A stretch of DNA of 64,000 nucleotides. Source: Trichodelitschia bisporula (lineage: Eukaryota; Ascomycota; Dothideomycetes; Phaeotrichales; Phaeotrichaceae). The first letter of the stretch is position 1. Each line of letters starts with the position of its first letter. The stretch spans positions 542,404 through 606,403 of the forward strand of contig ML996704.1 of assembly GCA_010356995.1 (NCBI GenBank), written 5' to 3'. The notes beneath the pieces are model-generated. The model was not told the origin of the DNA and did no database searches. It worked only from the letters and a program-made list of their open reading frames with translations. The position numbers and the translations under genes were made by a program. Shown in pieces: positions 33,697 to 45,400 of the stretch.

Positions 33697-36336
33697 TTAA
33701 TCATCATCATCGTCCAATCCAGCCAACCGATTATCAGCAATCTCCTCGATCTTTCCCGCCAAAACCTCTCGTCCAAACCTCCTCGCCACTTTACCCGCCG
33801 CATCGAGCATCCGTCCGCTCCGATCCCTCATCAAACCCACAATCTCTAGCGCCTTCATTCCGCGCTCCTCGCCCTCGCGGCACTCCGCCGCTAGCAGCTG
33901 CAGCAGCGCCTTATCAGCCTCCACTTCCCACCTTGCGACTTCCATCTTCTGTGCCTGGCTCGCGCGCGTCGCAGCAAGGAGATCTTCGCCCAGCGCTACT
34001 AACGTCGAGTGGAGTACATACGCCTGCTCGTGCGCGCGACTCTCGCGACCAGGATCCTCGTCCTCTGCGCCAACCGTCGCAGAAAGTGGGATTTCAAAGT
34101 CGAAGTCCGATAGCAGCGGTCGTGGGAAATACGGGTACCGCTCCCCGCCCTTCAAAATGATGCAGTGGAACTTGCCCCCCGCGACCGCGACCGGCCAGTA
34201 CGACTCCTCGCGTCGCCCGCCTGCCAGCCGATCCAGCCGCGTTGTGTCCAGCAGCGGTACCCAGCGGGCTTGGCCGGGTGTGCGCCAGTGCACGAGCACG
34301 CAGAGCACGCCTGAGTCGTCGAAGATGTACGGGTCGCCCGAGTCGGACCAGAATACACTTTGCAGGTTGCCGCCGGGTGGGAGAGCTACGACATCTTGTG
34401 ACTGGCACACGTCGTCACGCTTCACGTTTTCGATGCTGTATACGAGCTGCGTGCGGCCGTCCGCTCCCACCGGCCCGTTGCCTACTACGAGCACGTAGTC
34501 GCGCCAGGCAGCGCAGGTCACAGCGGGAGAAGCCTTCATCCGTGATACTCGGACTGGGACGCCAAAGAGCGTGTACACGCGTACGAAGCCCCGGTCTGTG
34601 CATGCTACGATGTACGAGTCCGAGAGCGCGATGGCAAGGACGGCTTCGCCGGCTGGTAGGCTGGTACGCCAGTCGGCACGGGTGTGCCAGGTCTCATGGG
34701 GGCGGTAGTAGAGCTGTGCGGAGTCGCTACCACGAGGTTGGGAGGAGAAAAGCGCGCCGTTGTCGTTTAGACATGCCTTATCGTACATCCATGGATCTGT
34801 GAAATGAAAGTCGCGCCGGAAGCTGCGATCGTAAAACTCAACCGTCACGGTGTGGTGGGTTTCCTGGTTTACCGTCCAGACGATGCCTGTGAAGTTGAGG
34901 CAAAGATATCGGCGGTTGCCCCGCCAAGGTGTGCTTGCGGGTTGGAAGGGTTCGTGGATGGTTGGGGTCCAAGGTTCAGCTGCCTGACGCTTTGAGCGAG
35001 GAACCGGGCCGTCACCGTCGTGGGGCCGCTTGTTTGGTCTGGCGGCTCCATTGACATACCCTGCACCATCGTCATCAATGATGAAGTCGTCGCCGTCGTC
35101 TCCACCAATCGACATGTCATCGAATATCGCATCGACTGAGTCAGGGGTGCCAGCGCGGCGAACAGGGCGGGTAGGAATGGCGGCCTTTTGGCCATTTGTG
35201 GGGGCAGAGCGAGCATCTGGGAGGGAATCGTTGATGAAGGGGGCGGGCTGAAGGCTCTTTTGGAGGATAGATTCGTAGGCGGTAGGAACGAAGTCGGTGT
35301 GGATGTAGAGCTCGCCATCGTTGTTGGTGTAAGAGAGGATGTTTTGAGACGGGTGCCAAGTCAGTGCGAGGATAGGGGCGCGGATGTCGGTGAAGGAGGC
35401 GAGGATCTTTTGGGTCTTGGCATCCCACAGGTGCAGTTTGCGGTCCAGGCCAGTCGTTGCCAGGAGAGCGCCGTTAGGTGACCAGGCGGCAGCGCTGATA
35501 TCACCAGTGTGGCCATCCTGGAAGACACGCTGATTTGTCCAGTCGCTACGGGAGACGACCTGTACGTCCTTGCTAGAGGTAGGCGCCGCAAACGCCCTCC
35601 CATCCGGATGCCAAATAATCTTGGAGCTGGCTTCTGCATCTGTCTCAAGGCTCTTGACCAGGCCGTCTAACTTCTTTTGGAGCTGCGGCTCTTCGGAACT
35701 GAGAGAGTAGATGTAGACAACGCCGTCGGAGCACGAAGCAGCGAGCAAGGTGCCAGTCTTGTCAAAGCTGACATGTTTCACCGGCTTCGACTGTTCCCGT
35801 AGGTATAGTACTCGAGTGGTGTCTTTAGTGTTGACGACCTTGACGACAAGCTCGCTGCGCTCAGTTAGAGACGGGTCTGCTACGCTTGGGGATGTACGCA
35901 CTCGCTGGCCACAGCCGCCCAGTTGCCATCCGGTGAAAGGGCAATATCGCGGACCGGAAGCGTACATCTGGTAAGGAGATCGTCGAGGGTATTGGTCTCC
36001 AGCGAATACTTGGACACCGTTCCATCCTCGCAGCCGGTGATGAAGAAGTCATTCTGCGGCCGTCAGTCTCCGAGACACGAGGGCTTATGGGATGCCTACA
36101 TGTGCCGCAACAGCCGTATTGCTATCCTGGCAGTTGTCTATGGTCGTAGGTTCGGCATCAGATCCCGTATGAAAGACACGTATGGCATTGTTCAGGCCGA
36201 TCGTGATGAGTTTCGTCCCGTCAGGTGTGTAGGCGAGAAAGGTGGGACCCGGCGTATCTAGCAGTGTTAAAGCAGTTCTTTCTCTCTAGGCGTTAAACTC
36301 ACGAGCTGGTCGTCCTCTTAATCGCGGTGGAGCCAT
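33697..36336 (-). CDS. CTF4: Replisome adaptor Ctf4/Mcl1 (AND-1/WDHD1 family)
   Basis: Nuclear protein linking the CMG helicase to polymerase alpha and to cohesion factors; Mcl1 and SepB are the names in other fungi. Four exons (36303-36336, 36100-36257, 35902-36053, 33697-35854) code for 833 residues. WD40 repeats: PGPTFLAYTPDGTKLITIG, FITGCEDGTVSKYSLE, GHTGDISAAAWSPNGALLATTG with HLWD, and LTWHPSQNILSYTN. Then an acidic linker (FDDMSIGGDDGDDFIIDDD). The SepB domain starts WRGNRRYLCLNFTGIVWTV. The C-terminal helical part is charged and ends LAGLDDDDD. No HMG box, as in other fungi. Introns are 42-48 nt. Head-to-head with CHZ1. Confidence 0.92.
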
Positions 36337-36827
36337 GAGGAAAGACGGGTGTCGTAATCGTGAGAAAGGGTGATACAGCTCCGTACACAATAATGGCCTC
36401 GAAGTCACAAAGCACTTTGCGCGTTGTCGCGTCTCGTACGCGACGCGGATCACGCCAAAACCAATTATCCGCTCCAAGGCTGTTGACCCCTGTGCGGCCT
36501 AGGCCGTTTGCTTCCGTCAGACAAAGCCAATTATGTCAGGGAAAAGTCAAAAGCACGATGCCCGCGTGTCGGGCCAATCAAGCGGGCTTGGCTTCGCGAC
36601 TGCAAACCTTAAGCGCGGGACGGTGGTTGCGCACACGCGGTTGTTCCAGCAACAACATCCTGCTACTTAAGTTCAACAGCTCTGACCGCGACGCCCTCTG
36701 GGAACACACGATTACCATAAGTCTTCAACTGTTGACTTTGTTCAATACATCGACCTCCGCATACACACAACTGCTCTCCGTCTCCGCCCTCGAAAACGAT
36801 CAGATTTTCTCCTGCAGCCCCGCAACC
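36337..36827. promoter_or_regulatory. Shared divergent promoter CTF4/CHZ1
   Basis: 491 bp between start codons. Two near-ACGCG elements (CTCGTACGCGACGCGG around 36430-36445) resemble MCB-type cell-cycle boxes, fitting a replication gene; this is an inference from motif form only. Confidence 0.4.
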
Positions 36828-37278
36828 ATGAGCGACCAAGCTTCGAACACGCTTCAGAGCGCTACTTCCGAAGGCAAGGGCAAGGGCAAGGCCATTGACA
36901 CCCAGCAACCTGACTACAGCATGGATGAGGCGAGCGAGGAGTCCGAGTTTGATGAGGAAGTTGTATGTCCCCTCACGCGGAGCTTGCGGTGACGTGATGC
37001 TGACGATGCTTGTCTACAGGAACCTGAGCGTACGTATCACAACACAGTGTGTCTGTGATGACCACCGTTAACACAGTGCAGCTGAGGAGGAGGATGAAGA
37101 CAACATGGAGGAGATTGATCTCGACAACATCGTTGAGGGCGGTCAGCGCACCCGTGGCAAGACCATCGACTTCGCCGAAGCTGCTCGTAAGGCGCAGGAG
37201 CTTGGTGACGACGATGAGGAAGAGGAGGACGATGACTACGTCGACCCCGAGGCCGAGGCTGATGCGATGGAAGAGTAG
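36828..37278 (+). CDS. CHZ1: Histone H2A.Z-specific chaperone Chz1
   Basis: Nuclear chaperone that delivers the H2A.Z-H2B dimer to the SWR1 remodeler. Three exons: MSDQASNTLQ ... EFDEEV, a micro-exon EPER-, then AAEEEDEDNMEE. The CHZ motif is EEIDLDNIVEGGQRTRGKTIDFAEA (20-residue core from IDLDNIVEG onward) and is flanked by acidic runs (EEEEDDDYVDPEAEAD), as in the family. Length about 115 residues. The micro-exon is bounded by GTATGT and a weak GTATCA donor; an alternative GTACGT donor 4 nt earlier would break the frame. The start is the first ATG after a CAACC context. Confidence 0.85.
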
Positions 37279-40200
37279 AGAGCGACTCGCCGTGATCGCG
37301 TGCAAGGCTGGCAGCGAGAGGAAAGGTATGGCCCTATAAATTCCCGGTGCACTGGCTATTGGGCAATGGACGTCCTGCAACACGGCTCCTTACTCGTGCA
37401 ATTCCAGTCCGCTACCGTTCCCCGGTTCGTGAAGCAGCGCGAATGTGGGGAAAGGAAGCTTGGCCTGGTGCCGTGCAGGACGGCGTCGACGTGTATGCAT
37501 TACCGTTTGCTAATCCTTTGTTTGCGCCACAGGTTGTGTACTCCGATCTCTTCCGCATTAAAATTCGTTTGCCAATCTAGTACACTAGAACCAACGTGCG
37601 GGACTGCGGTGTTTCAGGAACTGGCGGGACGGCGGTCATGGCTTATTCGGTGGGGAGTTTTGCGGGTTGCGGACTCATGGGCATCACCGGGCATGGTTAT
37701 CCTGCAGTTTTGTAGGTGGTACCGTATGCTGGTAGTCGAATGCCTTACATAGAAAGCTTTTGCGTCGTGAAGAAGTGCCAACGTGGCCATTGGCTTGACT
37801 TGAGAATCGCGCTGTCAGACTTTGCTTCCTGCAACGCGCACGGCACAGCTGAGGCGTGAGTCTTGCGGCTTGCCACCCTCCGCACCCGACTTCTCCCGAA
37901 TCTCGCGGTCATGAGCCGCGCTGGACTTTTTTTCATCACCCGCTTCTGTTGCGCTGTCGAACGCCATCACCTAGCTACCCGTAAGTACTCGAAGCACTTC
38001 AGGTAGGCCGTACCGGTACCCCCCCCACGCCTTGACGCACACCAAATCGAAGTGGCGAACCGACCTAATGCATATGCAGCCGGTACGCTCACCAACCGCG
38101 AGCTCAAGATCAACCAACAAGGCTGGATCGACGGCTCGTCGCCGCCGCGCCGGCCTCTCAACTTGGCTGGATGGGATGCATGTACCAGTACTCCATCCTT
38201 TTGCACCAGATGACCGGGCGAGATTTTCGCCTTAGTATCTATCTCGTGTTCGCGCGCAATGACCGTATCACACCGCGCCCCAGGCTTCTTCACCGCAGTG
38301 CAGCTGCGGTACGTATACGCCGGAAGGCGAAGCCGCAGCCCGCCGGAAGATCTGGCCCTCCCACGCTGCCGCCCAACCACACACAAACATTATTCACTCG
38401 TTGTTGGTCTTGCCCGCGGCGCAAAGCGCTTTGCCGTAGGCAGCCGATTCCGCCCAGCGGCGGCACCGTGACTAAAATATATTCGGCCATAGGATGGCGC
38501 GGAGGCCTTCATGGCGAGGTAGTGGGTCATTCATCTAGCCGTTGAGCTTGGTACCTTGGGCTTTGAACCATCTTGGGCCCTGCATTCAGTACCGCTAGGG
38601 AGATAGGTGAAGGCTTGTTGACTGCACAGGAACTGGCTCCAGGACCGGAGAGACGTGGTCAAAAATTGGGTGAGATCCCGTCCGCGGCGGGGAGGCTGAG
38701 GCTAAGCGATATCGGAAGCCAAGCAACGGAGGCGGTCGCGGCCGCTTTGTTTGACGGGAACGGACTTCAAATGCTGGATGAAGTCGGTCTTTCAATGGAA
38801 GCGGACTGTTCGGCGACTGCAGAATAGACGAGAGGACAATGCTTGACGCCACGGTGCTGCAACAAGGAACGGCATCATGGAGCTGCTTCTGTCGAACACG
38901 AAGGCTGCTGCAGTCAGTTCGCGGCGAAGGGAATGCCATGCTTGCGGACGCTGCCCAATTGGATGACAGCCTGCTTCTTTCGGCCCTGCCCGCGTGGTCG
39001 ATGAGTTGATACGCCATTCATGCAGCATGCACTTCGGTGTCTGATGGACCAGGTGTGTGTGGGATGTTGTCTCCGCAGCTGCTGACACTGCGGCAGGCAT
39101 GAGCGTTAATCGAGCTTCATCATCACAAAGGGTAATGCAATGCATGGCTCAATCCATACTCGTGGCGATCATAAGCTTTGATGCTCTCGGTCAGCAATTC
39201 ATTTAACGGCTGTGAGCTACAGCATTCCAGTTCAATAGCTTCGGCCCTGCATCGACTGTACCGTATCGCGGAGAAGGCCTAACAAGCGTGTCTTGTACGG
39301 TATGCACCACAAAGGTCTGGTGATACTCGCCTCTCAAGCGAAACTCCCCACTCCATAGTGTGCCGAGCCGCCCAAGGCATCAACACGCTTCGCGGCACTA
39401 ACCGGTCAACGCGCCTTGAATTGAACTCCACGGCGTATAGCGGAGCACTCGCCGCGACACTGAGGGTTCAGCATGACAGTCTAGTTCGTTGATAAGGACG
39501 TCGCGCTGTCCCGCGACCAGCCCGCGTGGGGATGACCATCCCGAATTACGCACCCCGCGAAGACCCCCATGTTCGCGGTCCCCCTCCACGCACAACCCCC
39601 GCCATCGGCCGTGGCGCCGGGCGCCACGCCCACAGACCGATGTGGATGAAGCGCGCTGCACGTCAAAATACCAGGCCAACTGCTGCCCTTTGCGCGCGGG
39701 CGCAATACGGCCTTCTTTCGACGTCGACCTTCCTTTCTGGAGATTTGGCCATGGAGTATGCATAGTCTTTGGCTTCTACACCCCTTCGTCCTCGCCTGCC
39801 ATCTGCTGCTGCTGTTGCGATTGCCTCATCTCTTCACCCCGCTTAGCGAGCTTGGCCCCACACTGCCCATCTCCAAAAGTCCCCACTCCACCCCGCCATC
39901 GTCTCAATAACCCCCAACCACCGCCCCTACCCCTCCCGCGATGCGTACCGTAGATCCAGCCATGCGGGCGCGGCGCCGCACGGCCGTGAAATAAGCCCAC
40001 ATCCGCCCGCCGAGCCCAGCGACATAGTCACACAGCGTAGCGAGCGGAGTCAAATCCAGTAGCAGGCAGGTCGGGGCATCCTGGTTCAAAGCCGGGAATA
40101 CCCGGCTACGGAAAGCTGGGAATGGCAGGATAGAATAGCTTGTCAGAGAGCAGAAAAAAGATGGAGCGTGGGGTACAGCATGCACGAGCAAGGTTCAGGC

Positions 40201-42401
40201 CTTGTGAGCATTGGAAGACAAATTTTCCGCAGGCAGGCTGGTCCTCGCTGGCGGCATGTACCACAGGCCGAGCTGGTGACGTGCGTGCGTCGTCTGTGCC
40301 TAATCCGCGTTCTGTGGACTGGCGCGGACGCGGCGACCGAGTAACAGCAGCACCAGCACTGGCCGTGGCGGGTGGACGTTGGCTTTTAAGCAAGCAGATG
40401 CGGGGAGCTAGTTACAGGGTGCATGAGGCTGTTGGCAGGGGTCTTTGGTGGGGGGCAGTGAGAGGGAGCAATGATCATTTGAGCTGTCTGATGCAGCTCT
40501 CTTTTTTTTCTTTGCTTCTTCCTTCTCTTGCAGAGAGGCGTGACGAAAGAAGGCGCGTAGTGTGAAGGGAAGATCCCGGGACCGGGTTGGGGGCAGGCAC
40601 GCGTTGACCGAAGCGGACGACTGGCGATGGGCTCACTCATGCAGGGCAACTTGGTGTGAGTTTGGCAGGACAGGGCCTCGGATGATAGTGGGGAGTGGGG
40701 ACTCGGGTGCGGCTTTCGGAGTGGAGATGGGACGGGAGGTTAGGGGGATGGGAAGACGAGAGCGAGGGTTGAGTAGAGAGAGAGAGAATGCTTGCGATGT
40801 TAAGGTGGGGTGTGGAGGTGGAGGCTTCCCTGATACGGTACGTAGTAGATTATGAGCATAACGATGTTAGCACGAGAATTGGCCAACGATGGATTGCCAT
40901 TGTACGAGTAGTCGAGGACCGCAGAATTGCAAGCGCTCCTGCTTCCAAAACATCAATTGGAATAAGATAATGTCTTCCTTACCGACCAAAATGGCGGTAC
41001 CAAGGTTGCTGGTTGGTCGAGATATGGTATGGGTAATCGAAATCGGCAATTGAGTCGAGAATGAGGGCGACCATCCGGTGGCTGACCCTTCTCATGCCTT
41101 CCCCACCTTTTGGAAAAGCTTGGGGGGGCTTTTTAGCTTTGGTTCTGGCTTTGAAATGGCCTTTGGGCGTTTGGGTCGAAGAGAAGCCATACACCGTAGT
41201 AGGACCCGAACTCTACTCCACTTCCGCCTCAGGAATCGAATGCGAAATTCCCCTCCCTCCCGCCCTTACCCCCATGCCACACCACACCCACCTTTCCATG
41301 CTGCAATTGTTCGCTCCAAGCCCTTCTTAAGCCATCTGATCTCCCCTCCCACACCCTCTCCCTCCCTTTCTTCTTCCGCTTTCCTTCCACCCAGTCTCCT
41401 CGCAAAGCAAGCTTTGATCTCCGAGCCAGGCTGCCCGCATTCTCTTCGAACCACCAAAGGCATACCGGCATCACACGCACACCATCTCGCATCCCAATCC
41501 ATTCCGTAAAATCCGCTGTGTCCAGAGTCCGCACAAAACCGAAATCGCCGACTCTCACGGTACCTCCGCCGATTGTGAGTGTTCCCATTTCGCCTCTCCT
41601 CCTTGTCCTCTCTCTTCTCCCTCCATCCCGCGTCGTCATGGCTCCGGGGCCGAATCCCCTGCACAGCCGTTTTGGCTCGCCAATCCACGCATTGTCATTC
41701 GCCAGAGCTCGTGCGCCTTATCAGTCCGAAAATCGGCATTGCGGTCGTGCGAACCATGGGCGAAATGCATTGTCGTCAGAATGATCGGTCGCGCCGCATT
41801 TGTATCACGACCATGCTTGAAAGCGGACACAACACCGTCGTTATTCTCTGTTTGATCGCACCGTCCTCCTCTCCTTCTGCTCTCTTTCCTCCCCCTCCCC
41901 CAGTTCCCTTCCCCATTCCCCTTCCCCATTCCCCTCAAATTTGCGGACCCGCTTGGTTCACTCTTGCCCTCTCCTTAACCACGGCCCCGCACATATCATC
42001 CAATGTCACCCGAGAAGAGATGGGCAGACCCACTGCCATCCCTGCTTCTTTCCCCCTCCTCCATATGCTGTGGCGCTTGGCCTCCCGCCGCCACAGCAGT
42101 CCAGAGGCTTTTCACGAACCGTGCACCAGTTTGCCCCTCCATCCACCCGGGCCTCTCCTCCCTCTCTACCCCTCTTCACAATTAAGCGCACCTCCTTCCT
42201 CGATACTTCACCTCCCATCTTTTCCCACACAGTGCCTCGATTCCCTTACGCTATTACTTCTACATTTTTACTGATACAACGGTGATCCTTCAGCCGGCAA
42301 ACACATCATCTCGGTTGTCTCCGCGGCCTACCCCACTTGCACCTTCATCATCGACAAGCACTCCGTATCTCAAACGTGTTTCGGCCATTTGCGCCGATAG
42401 A
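37279..42401. other. 5.1-kb region without supported gene, upstream of GLT1
   Basis: By far the longest gene-free stretch here. Open frames are short, overlapping on both strands and without family features. From about 41200 the + strand turns pyrimidine-rich, with a 13-bp TTCCCCATTCCCC unit repeated in tandem at 41908-41933, typical of fungal leaders and promoters. Part may be a long 5' leader, a noncoding RNA or an old decayed locus; none is shown by sequence. Confidence 0.5.
41908..41933 (+). repeat. Tandem 13-bp repeat TTCCCCATTCCCC x2
   Basis: Two exact copies, inside a CT-rich tract upstream of GLT1. Confidence 0.9.
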
Positions 42402-45400
42402 ATGGGGAAAGTGTCCTTTGTCGAAAATACCACACGCGAGCAGGATCTCATCGACAATGGCGAGGAGGAGTCCGTGAATGTTTTCCCCTACCAGGACACA
42501 CCTGAGAACAAGTCATGGGCTGGTGCACTGCCGTTGAAGCAGGGTCTGTACGATCCAGAGCTTGAAAAGGATGCCTGCGGCGTGGGCTTTGCCGCGTAAG
42601 TTTTGCCATATGCGGTCCAGAGCGGTAACTGACGGCCACAGCCATATCAAGGGCAAAGCGAGCCACAAGATCGTCAGCGATGGTCAGTATCATGTTATAT
42701 AGAAAAATCCCCCGAGAATGCGGCTAACCCCGTCACAGCTCGTTCGCTTCTCTGCAACATGACGCATCGAGGAGCCGTCGGTTCTGACGCCCGGGATGGC
42801 GATGGCGCTGGTGTCATGACATCGATCCCGCATAAATTCTTCGTCAAGAACTTTGAGCGGGAGCAGGGGATCAAGCTTCCTGAACTGGGCAAATACGCTG
42901 TCGGAAATCTATTCGTGAAGCCTGATGAGGCTGTGCGAAAATCCACGATCGCGACCTTTGAAGAAGTCGCTGATCCTCTTGGGCTGCGTGTGTTGGGGTG
43001 GCGCGAAGTACCTCGCGATTCTGCTCTGCTCGGACCTGCTGCGAAGTCCAGGGAACCCATCATCCTCCAACCGTTCGTCGTGCTGAAATCAGCTTATGGC
43101 GAAGGCCAGGAGCCCAAGCCCACCTTCGATGAAGAGTATGACAACGCATACTTTGAACGCCAGCTCTTCGTGCTGCGCAAGCGGGCTACCCATGTGATCG
43201 GCCTCCACAATTGGTTCTACCTTTGTTCCCTGAGCAACCGGAACATCGTCTACAAGGGTCAGCTTTCGCCAGTGCAGGTTTACGAGTATTACCATGATCT
43301 CGTGAATGTGGATTACGAAGCGCACTTTGCACTTGTGCATTCGCGCTTCTCGACCAACACCTTCCCGAGCTGGGATCGTGCACAGCCGCTGCGCTGGGCC
43401 GCCCACAACGGTGAAATCAACACGCTTCGGGGAAACAAGAACTGGATGCGCGCCCGCGAGGGGGTCATGCAGTCGGCCCTATTCGGTGAAGACCTCGATT
43501 CCTTGTATCCCATCATTGAAGATGGCGGTTCCGACTCCGCTGCCTTCGACAATGTCCTCGAACTTCTTGTCATCAACGGTGTCTTGTCACTTCCCGAAGC
43601 TGTGATGCTCATGGTTCCAGAGGCATGGCAAGGCAACAGGTCCATGGATCCCGCGAAGCAAGCCTTCTACGAGTGGGCTGCGTGCATGATGGAGCCCTGG
43701 GACGGACCGGCTCTCTTCACCTTCTCCGATGGTCGCTACTGTGGTGCCAATCTTGACCGTAATGGCCTTCGTCCTTGCCGTTACTACGTCACGGATGACG
43801 ACCGTATCGTGTGCGCCTCGGAAGTCGGTACAATCTGGATTGAGCCCGAGAGCATTGTGCAAAAGGGCCGTTTGCAGCCTGGCCGCATGCTTTTGGTCGA
43901 TACCGTTGCCGGCCGCATCGTGGACGATAGCGAGCTCAAAGAGACCATCGCGAAACGCCATGACTTTAAGGCTTGGGTCGAGAAGCATTTGATCACGATG
44001 CCGAGCGTGTATTCGCAGCTCACCGAGAAAGGTGAGCCTCTCGCCCACGAGTTGGATGCCTCGCGTCTCCAGGAGGATCCACGGCTCCGGGCCTTCCAAT
44101 ACTCGCTCGAGCAGGTCAGCCTGTTGCTTGGGCCTATGGCTGCCGACTCCAAGGAGGCTCTCGGGTCTATGGGCAACGACGCTCCGCTTGCTTGTCTGGC
44201 TCAGCAGCCCCGCCTTCTCTACGAGTATTTCCGCCAGCTTTTCGCCCAGGTCACGAACCCGCCCATCGATCCTATCCGTGAGGCCGTCGTTATGTCACTC
44301 GAGTCTTATGTTGGTCCCCAGGGCAATCTTCTTGAGATGGACGAGTCACAGTGCCACCGTTTGCTTCTGCCATCGCCGATCCTTTCGATTGAAGAGTTCA
44401 ACGCCCTCTCCAACATCCACAAGGTTTACCCGAACTGGACAGTCAAGGTCATTGACATCACCTATCTCAAAGCTGAGGGTGTTCAAGGCTTCCTCGATGG
44501 GCTTGATCGCATTTGTGCCGCTGCCAGCGAAGGCATTGAAGGTGGATACAGTATCCTTGTCTTGTCCGACCGCGCGACTTCGAAGGATCGCGTGCCCATC
44601 TCGGCTCTGCTGGCCACCGGCATGGTCCACCACCACCTTGTGCGCAACCGGTGGCGTGCAAAGGCGGCGATTGTCGTCGAAACTGGCGAAGCCCGCGAAG
44701 TGCATCACATGTGCGTCCTCGTCGGCTACGGTGCCGATGCCATTTGCCCGTACCTTGCCATAGAGTGCATCCTAAAGATGCAGCGCGAAGGTCTCATTCG
44801 CAAGAAGCTCACCCCTGAGCAACTCATCGAAAACTACAAATACTCGTGCGATGGTGGCTTGCTCAAAGTTATGAGCAAGATGGGTATCTCTACGCTTTCT
44901 AGCTACAAGGGTGCTCAAATCTTCGAGGCTCTCGGCATTGACGACTCCGTTGTTGACCGCTGCTTCACTGGGACTGCCACACGTATCAAGGGTATGACCT
45001 TTGAGCTCATTGCTCAGGATGCCATTGCTATGCACGAGAAGGGCTACCCCACGAACCCGATTGTCGAGGTACCCGGCCTTGCTGAGACTGGAGAGTACCA
45101 CTGGCGTGATGGTGGCGAGGCCCATGTCAACGACCCCGTTAGCATCGCCAACATTCAGGATGCTGTTCGGACGAAAAACGACAAATCATACGAAGCTTAT
45201 TCCAAGTCCGAGTATGAGCAAATCAAGAACTGCACCCTCCGGGGTCTTCTCGATTTTGACTACGAGCAGCGCACGCCAGTTCCGGTCGATCAGGTTGAGC
45301 CCTGGACGGAAATTGTTCGTCGCTTTGTCACCGGTGCCATGTCTTACGGCTCCATTTCCATGGAGTCCCACTCAACGCTAGCCATCGCCATGAACAGGCT

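Noticed and set aside
38595-39145. Overlapping open frames in the 5.1-kb gap
   Set aside because: Low-complexity Ser/Arg/Pro content, several frames open at once and no family features.
43587-44099. 170-codon minus frame inside GLT1
   Set aside because: Antisense shadow of the amidotransferase region, without its own features.
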